Part shown: piece after piece, positions 7,363 through 18,594 of the stretch | How positions within the stretch are numbered: position 1 is the stretch's first letter | Layout: the number at the start of each line of letters is the position of its first letter | Source: an uncultured Duganella sp. | GTDB lineage: Bacteria > Pseudomonadota > Gammaproteobacteria > Burkholderiales > Burkholderiaceae | Assembly: GCA_946482635.1 (NCBI GenBank) | Contig: CAMLSG010000053.1 | Coordinates: 1-28,623 of the forward strand | Length of the DNA stretch: 28,623 bases | Direction of reading: 5' to 3' | Notes under the pieces: model-generated | Seen by the model: the letters and a program-made list of their open reading frames with translations, nothing else | Told to the model about the DNA's origin: nothing | The model's database searches: none | Translations under genes and position numbers: made by a program

Positions 7363-8046
7363 TCAGGTGCACGGAATCGCAGCGCCGTGAATAGCGCGCG
7401 CAGCCGGGCTGCACAGGTACAGGATCACATCAGCCAGCGCTTCCGGCGCGACCCATTTGCCGCGATCAGCATTTGGCATGGCGGCACGGTTGTCCGGCGT
7501 GTCGATGGTGCCGGGGAGTACGCAATTGACGTTGATGCCCTTCCCCCGCAATTCGGCAGACATGGACTCAGTCAGGCGAATCACCACATCTTTGCTGGCG
7601 CAATACGCGCCCATATTTGCCAGGCCCTGGCGCGCAGAGCCGGAAGCGATGTTGACGATCTTGCCGCCCTGCCCGTCCAGCATGCCCGGCACCACTGCGA
7701 CGACGGCGTTGCGCAGGCTGCGCACGTTCAGGTCGAATAGTTCATCCCATTGCGCATCGGTGGTCGCGTGGACTGGCGTGCCCATTGCGAAGCCGCCGGC
7801 GATATTGCACAAGGCATCAATGCGACCGAAGCGTTGAATGGCAGCGTTGGCTGCGTCCGCGACGGAGGCTGCATCGCGCAGGTCGGCAACGACAAGCATG
7901 CGCCGTTCATTAGCCGGCCCGCAGGCTGCTTCCAGCCGCGCGGTATCGCGGCCAATCAACACGATGTTGGCGCCTGCGGCGGCGAAAGCTCGCGCAACAG
8001 CGCTGCCAAGTGCGCCAGCGGCGCCAGTGATGAAAATAGTCGTCAT
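7363..8046 (-). CDS. SDR family NAD(P)-dependent oxidoreductase
   Basis: 227 residues, classical short-chain dehydrogenase length. TGAAGALG at 7-14 is the cofactor-binding glycine motif, NIAGG at 81-85 stabilises the central sheet, N107 is in DLNVRS, and the catalytic set is S135, Y148 and K152 (YCASK). It ends early after GAAIPCT, as many soluble family members do. The substrate is unknown. The start ATG (8046) is only about 17 nt after the old atpC terminator and has no visible Shine-Dalgarno, so its expression probably comes from read-through or an internal promoter. The upstream DNA was changed by insertion of the DUF262 cassette. Confidence 0.88.
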   Translation of the reverse strand: MTTIFITGAAGALGSAVARAFAAAGANIVLIGRDTARLEAACGPANERRMLVVADLRDAASVADAANAAIQRFGRIDALCNIAGGFAMGTPVHATTDAQWDELFDLNVRSLRNAVVAVVPGMLDGQGGKIVNIASGSARQGLANMGAYCASKDVVIRLTESMSAELRGKGINVNCVLPGTIDTPDNRAAMPNADRGKWVAPEALADVILYLCSPAARAIHGAAIPCT

Positions 8047-8056
8047 GGACTAATCA

Positions 8057-8086
8057 TAAAAGAAAAAGGCAGCCGAAGCTGCCTTT
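8057..8086 (-). terminator. Intrinsic terminator behind the displaced atpC 3' fragment
   Basis: On the minus strand: GGCAGC-TTCG-GCTGCC (8068-8083) followed by a T-rich run. The TTCG loop makes a very stable hairpin. It is a near copy of the terminator behind intact atpC. Confidence 0.85.
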
Positions 8087-8096
8087 CCGTTGCGAC

Positions 8097-8366
8097 GAGA
8101 AGCAGGGATTAGCCCTTGATCTTGCGCAGTTTTGCGATCGCTGCCAGCTGGCCGATAGCCGCTGCCAGTTCCGCTTGTGCTTTCGCGTAGTCGATGCCGG
8201 TCTGCTTGTTGGCCAGGCTTTCTTCCGCCAGTTTCTTGGCAGCTTCAGCTTTGGCTTCATCCAGGTCATGACCACGGATCGCGGTGTCAGCCAGGACCGT
8301 CACGGCGTTTGGCTGCACTTCCAGCAGGCCGCCGGCGACGAAGACGAACTCTTCTTCAGCCTGGCC
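8097..8366. repeat. 270-bp perfect direct repeat, distal copy (atpC 3' end)
   Basis: Every base matches 10457-10726 at an offset of 2360, read line by line. A further 24 bp (8063-8086) matches after a 10-bp stretch holding 5 mismatches. It marks the distal end of the inserted DUF262 cassette. Confidence 0.97.
8109..8366 (-). pseudogene. atpC: Truncated atpC (codons 57-141 and stop)
   Basis: It encodes the last 85 residues of the epsilon subunit, identical to the intact atpC, and begins abruptly at the glycine equivalent to residue 57 with no start or ribosome site. The break falls 5 bp after the stop codon of the DUF262 gene, which reads a different frame, so no fusion protein results. It is the displaced original or duplicated 3' end left by the cassette insertion. 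Confidence 0.92.
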
Positions 8367-8371
8367 CGAGG

Positions 8372-10357
8372 CTAGATTTTCCTGTTAAGGAAGTTTAACC
8401 CAAGCGCTTTAATTTTGTTTTCTCGATCACCGATCGTAATGCCCCAACGCTCCTCAAGGAAAGTAAGCATTTTTATCCCTCGGTCAACTATGTCCTCTGC
8501 GCGCCAATCGGAGTAAGTAGCCACTTCATTCTCAGAATAGCTTCCATATCGATATCCTACCGTATCTTTGTCACGTCCAACTTTCTCAGGGAAAGCGCGA
8601 TTACCTAAACTAGCATTCTTTGGAGACGATAACGCCAGCAGATTTCCAAGAGAATTTCTTAACAAACGTTTATGCGTTGATCCAAATTTTCCGAATCGAT
8701 CGACCCAATAGGGATCTTTAGCTCGCTGAGGGTATATATGCTCTACAGAAACATAGTCAGATTGGTAGTCTTCTTGACTGAACTGTTCCCAATTGATTTT
8801 TTCACGGCTACTCTTAGATCTACTCTTTAAGTAGAGCTCATATTCGAAAAGGAAGTAGTTAATGCTTTTCCATCCATAATATCCAGGGCCATTCTTAATC
8901 CAGTTGTGAATTGTGTCCGCAACGCTCTCTTCCTTAAGAGCATCATCAACCAGATTCGTATAAAAAGTAATCAGTTCTTCAATTTTGATCTTACCTTTAA
9001 AGTACTTAACGACTTCCATATTTACGTGTCTATTTCGATAAGCGAGACGTTGAGCCCCCAGTCGCATAGACGTAACAAATTGCCAACGCTCAAACGCTGA
9101 AATAAGGGCGAGCCGCTTGGTTGAGTTCTTTTCCAGTAAGTAGGTCCCAAGTAGTAGGGGCGACGCGTCATACCCGTTAAGGCGCCCCAATCGCTCTAGT
9201 GCGACTTTTTCGCTATCGGTAAAACCGCTTTGATCTGGCGTACTCAGCTCAAAATACGTTTCCACAGCTGCTTTCAAGTGCGAAACATATTTGTTTATGC
9301 ATTCGACATCAATAAGTGGAAGCTTCTCTGCGACATCCTCAAATATGCGCTTACGCGTGAATAGCCGTCCCAACAAGAACGCAGAAGTTCTATCGACAAC
9401 CAATGCGTAGCGACTCACAAATTTTCGTAACTCGTCTTCATCGGACGGAATATCGGCACTGATGTAGAGATGATAGTAAATTGCGAAATGCGTTCGCAGC
9501 AATTCGTCGTCCGCGAGCGGCCGCTTATCGTTGCGCCCTAAATTGTGATAAACGGTTTTCCAAGCTTCATTAATTACTTTTCTTAATTTTGCTCCATCGC
9601 CGTTTTCAATTGTTGGCATTTGAGTTGCCAAATATATAAGTCGATTTTTGAGCAGTTCCAACGCGGAAAGCGGCTTTCCACGGTTATTCATGGTCTCAAA
9701 TGCCACAAATACGTCTATCTCTTTAGCTATTTCGTAAACGTTGAAAACCAGTTGCTGTGTGACCTTTGTAAAAACTTCTTCCAATCGCTTCGGGGATAGC
9801 TCAGCGAGCTTTGCGGTAAAAAATGCTTTGGCAGACCTCAGATTCTTCGTATAAATCGTTTCTTCGTTCGTCGAATGATTTTCCGAGTGTTCATCGAATA
9901 TTTTGGTCTTTAGATATTCATAGCTTGGATTGTCTTTTTCATATCCAAAGATGTAGGCTCGGGACAAGCTCCCGGCCTTATGATCAAAGATATATTTTTT
10001 TCGGATCGCGTCGACTGGCGTGAAGTTGAGTTCTGTTGCATTCGTTTTCTCGAGAATGCATTGCAGGAGCACCGTAATTGTGGTGAGTCGTTGTTGACCG
10101 TCAACGACATAATAGGGAGCATATCGGCGCGATACAATAATCCATGTGTCATCCTCCCATTTTTCCCACGTTGCCGCCGGCACTGCCTCTAAAGTAAGCA
10201 CTCCAGTGTAGTGACTTTTGCCTTCCACAAGTTGCTCTATATCTGACCAGAAATCACTAAGGTGAGTCTCCTCCCAAGAATAGCCGCGCTGATAGTCTGG
10301 AATTCGAAAGAGACATTCATTGAATATTTTGGAAACCGTAAGCAATTCAGTTTTCAT
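8372..10357 (-). CDS. DUF262 and DUF1524 (HNH) domain protein, GmrSD/SspE-like, probable phage defence nuclease
   Basis: 661 residues. The N-terminal DUF262 domain carries [11 protein letters not shown] (19-29), the nucleotide-binding DGQQR (86-90) and [19 protein letters not shown] (220-238). The C-terminal DUF1524 domain carries the HNH-like SVEHIYPQR with H540, then [14 protein letters not shown] (568-581). The same order occurs in fused GmrSD type IV restriction enzymes, which cut phage DNA with modified bases, and in SspE of phosphorothioation-based defence. No dnd/ssp or methylase genes are visible, so it probably acts alone. Base composition and codon use are much more AT-rich than any neighbour, showing recent transfer. 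AAGG lies about 8 nt before the ATG. The stop is 5 bp from the distal repeat. The target modification is unknown. Confidence 0.9.
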   Translation of the reverse strand: MKTELLTVSKIFNECLFRIPDYQRGYSWEETHLSDFWSDIEQLVEGKSHYTGVLTLEAVPAATWEKWEDDTWIIVSRRYAPYYVVDGQQRLTTITVLLQCILEKTNATELNFTPVDAIRKKYIFDHKAGSLSRAYIFGYEKDNPSYEYLKTKIFDEHSENHSTNEETIYTKNLRSAKAFFTAKLAELSPKRLEEVFTKVTQQLVFNVYEIAKEIDVFVAFETMNNRGKPLSALELLKNRLIYLATQMPTIENGDGAKLRKVINEAWKTVYHNLGRNDKRPLADDELLRTHFAIYYHLYISADIPSDEDELRKFVSRYALVVDRTSAFLLGRLFTRKRIFEDVAEKLPLIDVECINKYVSHLKAAVETYFELSTPDQSGFTDSEKVALERLGRLNGYDASPLLLGTYLLEKNSTKRLALISAFERWQFVTSMRLGAQRLAYRNRHVNMEVVKYFKGKIKIEELITFYTNLVDDALKEESVADTIHNWIKNGPGYYGWKSINYFLFEYELYLKSRSKSSREKINWEQFSQEDYQSDYVSVEHIYPQRAKDPYWVDRFGKFGSTHKRLLRNSLGNLLALSSPKNASLGNRAFPEKVGRDKDTVGYRYGSYSENEVATYSDWRAEDIVDRGIKMLTFLEERWGITIGDRENKIKALGLNFLNRKI

Positions 10358-10417
10358 AGGCTACCTTAAGGGAGGAGTCTGAAACGTAGATTAGGTGCCA
10401 ATATCATATCTTACAGG

Positions 10418-10447
10418 CAAGAAAAAAGGCAGCCGAAGCTGCCTTTT
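10418..10447 (-). terminator. Intrinsic terminator of the atp operon (behind atpC)
   Basis: On the minus strand GGCAGC-TTCG-GCTGCC (10428-10443) is followed by TTTTTTCTT. It separates atpC from the inserted DUF262 gene, so the cassette gene needs its own promoter in the roughly 60-bp AT-rich leader or read-through. Confidence 0.88.
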
Positions 10448-10456
10448 CTTTGCACT

Positions 10457-10726
10457 GAGAAGCAGGGATTAGCCCTTGATCTTGCGCAGTTTTGCGATCG
10501 CTGCCAGCTGGCCGATAGCCGCTGCCAGTTCCGCTTGTGCTTTCGCGTAGTCGATGCCGGTCTGCTTGTTGGCCAGGCTTTCTTCCGCCAGTTTCTTGGC
10601 AGCTTCAGCTTTGGCTTCATCCAGGTCATGACCACGGATCGCGGTGTCAGCCAGGACCGTCACGGCGTTTGGCTGCACTTCCAGCAGGCCGCCGGCGACG
10701 AAGACGAACTCTTCTTCAGCCTGGCC
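10457..10726. repeat. 270-bp perfect direct repeat, proximal copy (within intact atpC)
   Basis: Identical to 8097-8366. Here it forms the functional 3' end of atpC, so the insertion restored rather than destroyed the gene. Confidence 0.97.
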
Positions 10727-10894
10727 TGGAACCTGGATGCGCACCGCGCCTGGACGGATACGGGTGATCAGCGGGGTGTGCTTCGGGTAGATACCCAGCT
10801 CGCCCTGCTCGCCCGGCAACGCCACGAAAGTCGCTTCGCCCGAGAAGATCTGCTCTTCGGCCGAAACCACATCAACGTGAATAGTGTTTGCCAT
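10469..10894 (-). CDS. atpC: F1Fo ATP synthase subunit epsilon
   Basis: 141 residues, normal length. The N-terminal beta-sandwich ([20 protein letters not shown], then [18 protein letters not shown]) is followed by the C-terminal helical hairpin ([20 protein letters not shown] onwards) that can inhibit the enzyme by inserting into the alpha-beta ring. It is part of the central rotor stalk with gamma. It is the last gene of the operon, 55 nt after atpD. Residues 57 to 141 lie in the 270-bp repeat, so the gene is a junction of chromosomal 5' part and a repeat copy, yet it is intact. Confidence 0.97.
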   Translation of the reverse strand: MANTIHVDVVSAEEQIFSGEATFVALPGEQGELGIYPKHTPLITRIRPGAVRIQVPGQAEEEFVFVAGGLLEVQPNAVTVLADTAIRGHDLDEAKAEAAKKLAEESLANKQTGIDYAKAQAELAAAIGQLAAIAKLRKIKG

Positions 10895-10949
10895 GTTTAT
10901 CCTCTGTAGCTATAGCGGCCCCGGTGACGAGGCCGCTACGACAATCGAA

Positions 10950-12380
<1,431 letters not shown>

Positions 12381-13253
12381 TTAAACCGCTGCCGCACCGG
12401 CGACGATTTCAGACAGTTCTTTGGTAATTGCAGCCTGGCGGGTCTTGTTGTAGACCAGCTTCAGCTCACCGATCACGTTGCCGGCGTTGTCCGATGCGGA
12501 CTTCATCGCCACCATACGCGCCGATTGCTCGGACGCCAGGTTTTCTGCAACGGCCTGGTACACCAGCGCTTCGATGTAGCGCTCGAGCAGTTCGTCGATC
12601 ACGGAAGCTGCATCAGGCTCGTAGATGTAATCCCAGTTGTGGGAATGATCATCGGCCTTCATCTTGTCCGCGGTCAGCGGCAGCAGCTGCTCGACCATCG
12701 GCTCTTGCTTCATCGTGTTGATGAACTTGGTGTAGCACAGGTAAACGGCGTCCAGTTTGCCTTCCTGGAATTTCTCCAGCATCACTTGCACTGGGCCGAT
12801 CAGCTTTTCCAGGTGCGGCGTATCGCCGATCTGGGTAGCTTGTGCGACCACTGGTACACCGATGCGGTTCAGGAAGCCCAAACCTTTGTTACCAATTGCG
12901 ACTGCTTCAATCTTGTTGCCTGCAGCTTCCAGCTCGCGGGTCTTGTTGGTCACCATACGCAGAACGTTGGTGTTCATACCACCGCACAGACCTTTGTCGG
13001 TCGTCACGATGATAAAGCCCACGGCTTTGGCTTCCGTACCGGCTTCAGCCAGGAACGGGTGCGTATATTCCGGGTTGGCGTTAGCCAAGTTCGCAGCGAT
13101 ATTACGAATCTTGTCACTGTAGGGACGGGCGGCGCGCATACGGTCCTGCGCTTTGCGCATTTTCGATGCGGCGACCATTTCCATCGCCTTGGTGATCTTC
13201 TTCGTATTCTCTACGCTCTTGATCTTGCCACGTATCTCTTTACCTACTGCCAT
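12381..13253 (-). CDS. atpG: F1Fo ATP synthase subunit gamma
   Basis: 290 residues. The conserved N terminus [20 protein letters not shown], with the [18 protein letters not shown] helix, and the C-terminal helix [15 protein letters not shown] form the coiled-coil rotor shaft inside the alpha3beta3 ring. The middle [12 protein letters not shown] strand is the signature of the Rossmann-like domain. AGAAGGA precedes the ATG. It transmits rotation of the c-ring to the catalytic sites. Confidence 0.97.
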   Translation of the reverse strand: MAVGKEIRGKIKSVENTKKITKAMEMVAASKMRKAQDRMRAARPYSDKIRNIAANLANANPEYTHPFLAEAGTEAKAVGFIIVTTDKGLCGGMNTNVLRMVTNKTRELEAAGNKIEAVAIGNKGLGFLNRIGVPVVAQATQIGDTPHLEKLIGPVQVMLEKFQEGKLDAVYLCYTKFINTMKQEPMVEQLLPLTADKMKADDHSHNWDYIYEPDAASVIDELLERYIEALVYQAVAENLASEQSARMVAMKSASDNAGNVIGELKLVYNKTRQAAITKELSEIVAGAAAV

Positions 13254-13298
13254 GATCCTTCTCCTTTGCGTGGAGGCCCGTCGCCGGGCCTCCGTATA

Positions 13299-14840
13299 TT
13301 AGTTTGCGAAGGATTTCTTGAACTCAGCAATGGCGGCCGACAGCGCAGCTTCGCCGTCTTTGTCCAGTTGCTTGGTTTCTTCGATCTTGGCCAGCAGAGC
13401 AGAGTGCTTGGTCTTCAGGAACGAGTGCAGTTCGGCTTCGAAAGCCAGCACGCGCTTTACAGCGACGTCGTCCAGGAAGCCCTTGTTCACTGCGAACAGG
13501 GAAGCGCCCATCAGGGAAATCGACAGTGGCGAGTACTGAGCCTGCTTCAGCAGTTCGGTCACGCGGGCACCGCGGTCCAGCTGCTTACGGGTCGATTCGT
13601 CCAGGTCGGAAGCGAACTGCGCGAACGCAGCCAGTTCACGGTACTGTGCCAGGTCGGTACGGATACCGCCGGACAGGTTCTTGATGACCTTGGTCTGCGC
13701 AGCGCCACCAACGCGGGACACCGAGATACCTGCGTTAATCGCAGGACGGATACCGGAGTTGAACAGCGAGGTTTCCAGGAAGATCTGGCCGTCGGTAATC
13801 GAAATCACGTTGGTTGGAACGAACGCGGAAACGTCGCCAGCCTGGGTTTCGATGATCGGCAGTGCGGTCAGGGAACCGGTCTTGCCTTTGACAGCGCCTT
13901 TGGTGAAGGCTTCGACGTAGTCGGCGTTCACGCGAGCAGCGCGTTCCAGCAGACGGGAGTGCAGGTAGAACACGTCGCCTGGGTATGCTTCGCGGCCAGG
14001 TGGGCGGCGCAGCAGCAGGGAGATCTGACGGTAGGCAACTGCTTGCTTGGACAGGTCGTCGTACACGATCAGGGCGTCTTCACCGCGGTCGCGGAAGTAT
14101 TCGCCCATGGTGCAACCGGAGTAAGCCGAGATGTACTGCATTGCTGCGGATTCCGAAGCGGAAGCTGCCACAACAATGGTGTACTCCATCGCGCCGTGCT
14201 GTTCCAGGGAACGCACGATGTTCTTGATGGTCGATGCTTTCTGGCCGATAGCAACGTAGATACAGGTAACGCCCTGGCCTTTTTGGTTGATGATGGCATC
14301 AACTGCAACGGCGGACTTACCGGTCTGGCGGTCGCCAATGATCAGCTCACGCTGGCCACGGCCGATTGGTACCATCGCGTCGATCGACTTCAGGCCGGTC
14401 TGCATAGGCTGGCCGACGGACTCACGGGCGATAACGCCTGGAGCGATCTTTTCGATTGGGGAGGTCAGGGTGGTGTTAACAGGACCTTTGCCGTCGATCG
14501 GCTGGCCCAGGGCGTTAACAACGCGGCCACGCAGTTCAGGACCGATTGGAACTTCCAGGATACGGCCGGTGCACTTAACGGTGTCGCCTTCGGAGATGTG
14601 CTCGTAGGCGCCCAGAATAACGGCACCAACGGAGTCACGCTCCAGGTTCATTGCCAGGCCGAAGGTGTTGCCTGGGAATTCCAGCATCTCACCTTGCATC
14701 ACGTCCGACAGGCCGTGGATGCGGCAGATACCGTCTGCTACGGAAATTACGGTGCCTTGATTGCGCACTTCAGCGCCGCCATCAATGCCTTGGATCCGGC
14801 TCTTGATCAGCTCGCTGATTTCGGATGGGTTGAGTTGCAT
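13299..14840 (-). CDS. atpA: F1Fo ATP synthase subunit alpha
   Basis: 513 residues, family length. Walker A GDRQTGKS at 169-176; the arginine finger lies in [15 protein letters not shown]; the C-terminal helical domain contains [18 protein letters not shown]. It binds nucleotide without catalysis and supplies the arginine finger to beta. TAGGAG stands a few bases before the ATG. It lies between atpH and atpG. Confidence 0.98.
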   Translation of the reverse strand: MQLNPSEISELIKSRIQGIDGGAEVRNQGTVISVADGICRIHGLSDVMQGEMLEFPGNTFGLAMNLERDSVGAVILGAYEHISEGDTVKCTGRILEVPIGPELRGRVVNALGQPIDGKGPVNTTLTSPIEKIAPGVIARESVGQPMQTGLKSIDAMVPIGRGQRELIIGDRQTGKSAVAVDAIINQKGQGVTCIYVAIGQKASTIKNIVRSLEQHGAMEYTIVVAASASESAAMQYISAYSGCTMGEYFRDRGEDALIVYDDLSKQAVAYRQISLLLRRPPGREAYPGDVFYLHSRLLERAARVNADYVEAFTKGAVKGKTGSLTALPIIETQAGDVSAFVPTNVISITDGQIFLETSLFNSGIRPAINAGISVSRVGGAAQTKVIKNLSGGIRTDLAQYRELAAFAQFASDLDESTRKQLDRGARVTELLKQAQYSPLSISLMGASLFAVNKGFLDDVAVKRVLAFEAELHSFLKTKHSALLAKIEETKQLDKDGEAALSAAIAEFKKSFAN

Positions 14841-14888
14841 ACTAACTCCTAAATGTTTTCTCTCTAGCTGTCGCGAAAGGCGGCCCGA

Positions 14889-15422
14889 TTAGGCGACCAG
14901 CGCGGAACGCAGCTGCTGCAGCTTGGCGTTGACCGAAGTGTCCAGCACTTCGTCGCCAACCACGACGCGAACGCCACCGATCAACGAAGGATCGGTCTTC
15001 ACGACTGGTTTGAGCTTGCGGCTGAATTTCTTTTCCAGCGTCTTGATCAGCTCGGCCACTTGGGCTTCGCTCATGTCGAATGCGCTCGTGATTTCGGCGT
15101 CTGCCGCACCTTCGGCTGCGTTCTTCAGCAGCGCGAATTGGGCGCCGATTTCCGGCAGCAATGCGATACGACCGTTTTCGATCAGCATCGAGAGGAAGTT
15201 GTTCGCTTCCGCGTTGAGCGGCGATTTCAGCAAGGCCTTGATGGCTGCGATGACATCGCTATCCAGAACTTTTGGATTGCGGGCATATGCCAGCACCTCT
15301 TCATGCGAACCGATCTGGGCCAGTTCGGACACCAGATCGGACCACTGCGCGAGGTTGCCAGCCTGGGCTACGCGGAAGAGGGCTTCCGCGTAAGGACGGG
15401 CGACGGTTGCGAGCTCTGCCAT
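14889..15422 (-). CDS. atpH: F1Fo ATP synthase subunit delta
   Basis: 177 residues. [16 protein letters not shown] is the standard start of the OSCP/delta family; the C-terminal part carries [20 protein letters not shown]. Delta sits on top of F1 and holds the b-subunit stator to the alpha3beta3 crown. The ATG is 2 nt after the atpF stop, so the two stator genes are probably translationally coupled. Confidence 0.96.
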   Translation of the reverse strand: MAELATVARPYAEALFRVAQAGNLAQWSDLVSELAQIGSHEEVLAYARNPKVLDSDVIAAIKALLKSPLNAEANNFLSMLIENGRIALLPEIGAQFALLKNAAEGAADAEITSAFDMSEAQVAELIKTLEKKFSRKLKPVVKTDPSLIGGVRVVVGDEVLDTSVNAKLQQLRSALVA

Positions 15423-15424
15423 AA

Positions 15425-15895
15425 TCAGAGCTCGGTAGCCAGGCGAGACAGCAGGTCAGCGTGAGCCGACGCGTTGACTTCGCGCTTCAGGATTTGCTCG
15501 GCGCCCTTCACAGCCAGGTCAGCCACTTGACCACGCAGAGCTTCGCGGGCCTGGGTTACTTGCTGCTCAGCTTCAGCTTTAGCTTGTGCCACGATGCGGG
15601 CAGCTTCGGCTTGTGCGTTTGCTTTGATTTCTTCAGCGACCAGTTGAGCACGCTTTTCAGCGTCCGCAACGAGCGAAGACGCATCGTTACGGGCAGCGGT
15701 CATGGCTTCTGCAGCAGCTTTTTCAGCTTTCTGCATCGAAGCCTGACCTTGGTCGGCGGCAGCCAGACCATCTGCAATTCGCTTGGCACGCTCATCCAGC
15801 GCATTATTCAGCGCTGGGAATACGAACTTCATCGAGAACCAGACGAGCACCGCGAAGGTGATCATCTGACCGATGAGAGACATATTGATGTTCAT
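15425..15895 (-). CDS. atpF: F1Fo ATP synthase subunit b
   Basis: 156 residues. One N-terminal membrane helix ([20 protein letters not shown]) is followed by a long charged alpha-helix rich in Ala, Glu, Lys and Gln that forms the dimeric right-handed coiled coil of the peripheral stalk. It ends with LLSRLATEL, which contacts delta. It lies 40 nt after atpE and 2 nt before atpH. Confidence 0.96.
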   Translation of the reverse strand: MNINMSLIGQMITFAVLVWFSMKFVFPALNNALDERAKRIADGLAAADQGQASMQKAEKAAAEAMTAARNDASSLVADAEKRAQLVAEEIKANAQAEAARIVAQAKAEAEQQVTQAREALRGQVADLAVKGAEQILKREVNASAHADLLSRLATEL

Positions 15896-15935
15896 ACCTT
15901 GCTCCTAAAAGTTTTCTCCAGATTCAGGAGAAAGA

Positions 15936-17123
<1,188 letters not shown>

Positions 17124-17130
17124 TTAATGA

Positions 17131-17499
17131 TTAAATCTTGAGCAGCGACAGCCAGTAAGCCAGGGTTGCCACTACGAATCCCAGGATCAGCCATAACCAG
17201 GCGGCTGACTTAAACAGCACCAGTGCGCAAATAAACAGCACTGCCGTTACAAATACCTTCAGCATCTCGGCGCGGAAGTGCGTCCGAAATGCTTTCTTTG
17301 CATCATCGGTGCCGCGCGCTACCATCAGCGCGTAAATCAGGCTCCCGATCACTGCCATACCGCCGCCCACGGCTGCGGACCAGCCTTTTTCCACCCCGGC
17401 GAAAAGCGCCACGGTAGCGGAAAAGAGGACGGCGATTGTGAACTGCAGGGCAACTACTCGGAAAACTGGCCAGGCGATACTTCTTGAAGAATCACTCAC
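17131..17499 (-). CDS. atpI: ATP synthase subunit I
   Basis: 122 residues from GTG 17499, giving MSDSSRSIAWPVFRVVALQF. The frame is open to a GTG at 17529, but the promoter -10 box at 17533-17538 predicts a transcript start near 17526, downstream of that codon, and AAAGGA lies about 10 nt before GTG 17499. Four hydrophobic helices are visible, including AAVGGGMAVIGSLIYALMVA and the last pair near the end. AtpI is thought to help assemble the c-ring. It is the first gene of the atp operon, as usual. Confidence 0.85.
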   Translation of the reverse strand: MSDSSRSIAWPVFRVVALQFTIAVLFSATVALFAGVEKGWSAAVGGGMAVIGSLIYALMVARGTDDAKKAFRTHFRAEMLKVFVTAVLFICALVLFKSAAWLWLILGFVVATLAYWLSLLKI

Positions 17500-17532
17500 T
17501 TGCCACCATTCCTTTAGACCCAAAGACACGGG

Positions 17533-17562
17533 ATTATAGTTTGTTTACGTTGCCAAGGTCAA
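17533..17562 (-). promoter_or_regulatory. Probable sigma70-type promoter of the atp operon
   Basis: On the minus strand TTGACC (17562-17557), an 18-bp spacer and TATAAT (17538-17533). Both boxes are near consensus, and the predicted start lies just before atpI. Confidence 0.65.
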
Positions 17563-17661
17563 ACGTGGTGCATCGCAAAAAGGCACTCAAACAACAAGAA
17601 TTTTTGCTCAAAAAGCGTGCAAATGTCGATTACTCGCCAGGTAAAGACGCGCCAATATAGC

Positions 17662-17696
17662 GCACCAGGCTGACGTCAAACTGTCAGCCTTGGTGC
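17662..17696. terminator. Strong hairpin behind parB
   Basis: A 13-bp stem GCACCAGGCTGAC / GTCAGCC(T)TGGTGC with one bulged base and an 8-nt loop lies 5 nt after the parB stop. No T-run follows on the minus strand, so it may be a transcript 3'-end stabiliser or a weak terminator between parB and the atp promoter. Confidence 0.5.
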
Positions 17697-17700
17697 ATGC

Positions 17701-18588
17701 TTAACCGCGCAGGCGGGCGATGACGCCGTCGAGAATGTCGAGGTCGGCGAAGTCGATGATCATCTGGCCGCGGCCTTTAGCGCCCATCTTGAAGACGACC
17801 GAGGTGGCCAGGGTGTCGGACAACTCTTCTTCCAGCCGCTTGATGTCGCCCGACTTTTCTTTGGCACGCGGCGCCGGTTTGGACTTGGCTTCTTCCATGT
17901 GGTTGTGGACAAGTTTCTCAGTCTCACGCACCGACAGTCGTTTCGCTACAACAACATTCGCAAGGGCAATTTGTGATGCCGCATCGACAGCCAGCAAGGC
18001 ACGGGCGTGGCCCATATCGATGTCACCGGCCATCAACATGGTCTGCACCGGCTCCGCCAGGTTCAGCAGTCGCAGCAAGTTCGACACCGCAGAACGCGAG
18101 CGGCCGACTGCCTGGGCCGCCTGTTCATGGGTGAAACTGAAATCGGTGATCAGGCGATGGATGCCCTGCGCCTCTTCGAGCGGGTTCAGGTCTTCGCGCT
18201 GGATGTTCTCGATCAGGGCCATCGCGGCCGCGGTCGTATCATCCACATCCTTCACCAGGACCGGCACAGTTTCCAGACCAGCTAATTGTGCCGCACGGAA
18301 ACGACGCTCGCCCGCGATGATTTCATATTTGACATGGCCAGTCCCCTTGTCGATACCGACCGGGCGAACCAGCAGCGGCTGGATGATGCCCTGGGTCTTG
18401 ATCGACGACGCCAGTTCCGCCAGGCCGCCCTCGTCCATCTGGGTACGCGGCTGGTATTTACCGGCCTGCAGGAATTGCACCGCCATTTCCGACGGAGTCG
18501 GATGGGACGTTGGATTGGACGGATCTTCGTCGCCACCGAGCAGCGCGTCGAGGCCGCGGCCGAGGCCCTTCATTTTTTTAGTTGCCAT
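17701..18588 (-). CDS. parB: Chromosome-partitioning protein ParB (Spo0J), CTPase and parS-binding
   Basis: 295 residues. MATKKMKGLGRGLDALLGG is the usual N terminus with the ParA-stimulating basic segment. The ParB/Srx domain holds GERRFRA at 93-99, the CTP-binding motif, and ENIQREDLNPLEEA. A helix-turn-helix follows (about 153-175, THEQAAQAVGRSRSAVSNLL), then a C-terminal dimerisation region. It loads on parS sites, slides as a clamp and organises the origin region for segregation. Three perfect parS sites occur 3.5 to 4.7 kb away in this window. It starts 6 nt after parA. Confidence 0.96.
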   Translation of the reverse strand: MATKKMKGLGRGLDALLGGDEDPSNPTSHPTPSEMAVQFLQAGKYQPRTQMDEGGLAELASSIKTQGIIQPLLVRPVGIDKGTGHVKYEIIAGERRFRAAQLAGLETVPVLVKDVDDTTAAAMALIENIQREDLNPLEEAQGIHRLITDFSFTHEQAAQAVGRSRSAVSNLLRLLNLAEPVQTMLMAGDIDMGHARALLAVDAASQIALANVVVAKRLSVRETEKLVHNHMEEAKSKPAPRAKEKSGDIKRLEEELSDTLATSVVFKMGAKGRGQMIIDFADLDILDGVIARLRG

Positions 18589-18594
18589 CGTTGA

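Larger units (their letters stand above)
8367..10726. mobile_element. Single-gene defence cassette inserted at atpC with long target duplication
   Basis: A 2360-bp unit made of 5 bp, the AT-rich DUF262-DUF1524 gene, about 60 bp of leader, a copy of the atpC terminator and the last 270 bp of atpC. The unit plus the distal repeat gives the repeat-cargo-repeat structure expected from integration of a circle by one crossover in atpC, or from insertion with long target duplication as described for some restriction-modification genes. There is no integrase, transposase or terminal inverted repeat. Limits are exact on the repeat side; origin is inferred. Confidence 0.75.

Noticed and set aside
8109..8318. 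Second epsilon subunit gene
   Set aside because: Lacks the first 56 codons and any start signal, and is identical to the end of atpC; treated as a fragment.
8175..8398. Short plus-strand frames repeated at 8175 and 10535
   Set aside because: They are the complement of the duplicated atpC end, not a repeated gene.
12525..14852. 775-codon plus-strand frame across atpG and atpA
   Set aside because: Lies fully opposite real ATP synthase genes; the composition (many Val, Gln, His, Gly) reflects the complement of conserved codons and no family is recognisable. The frame 10884-12374 opposite atpD is the same effect.
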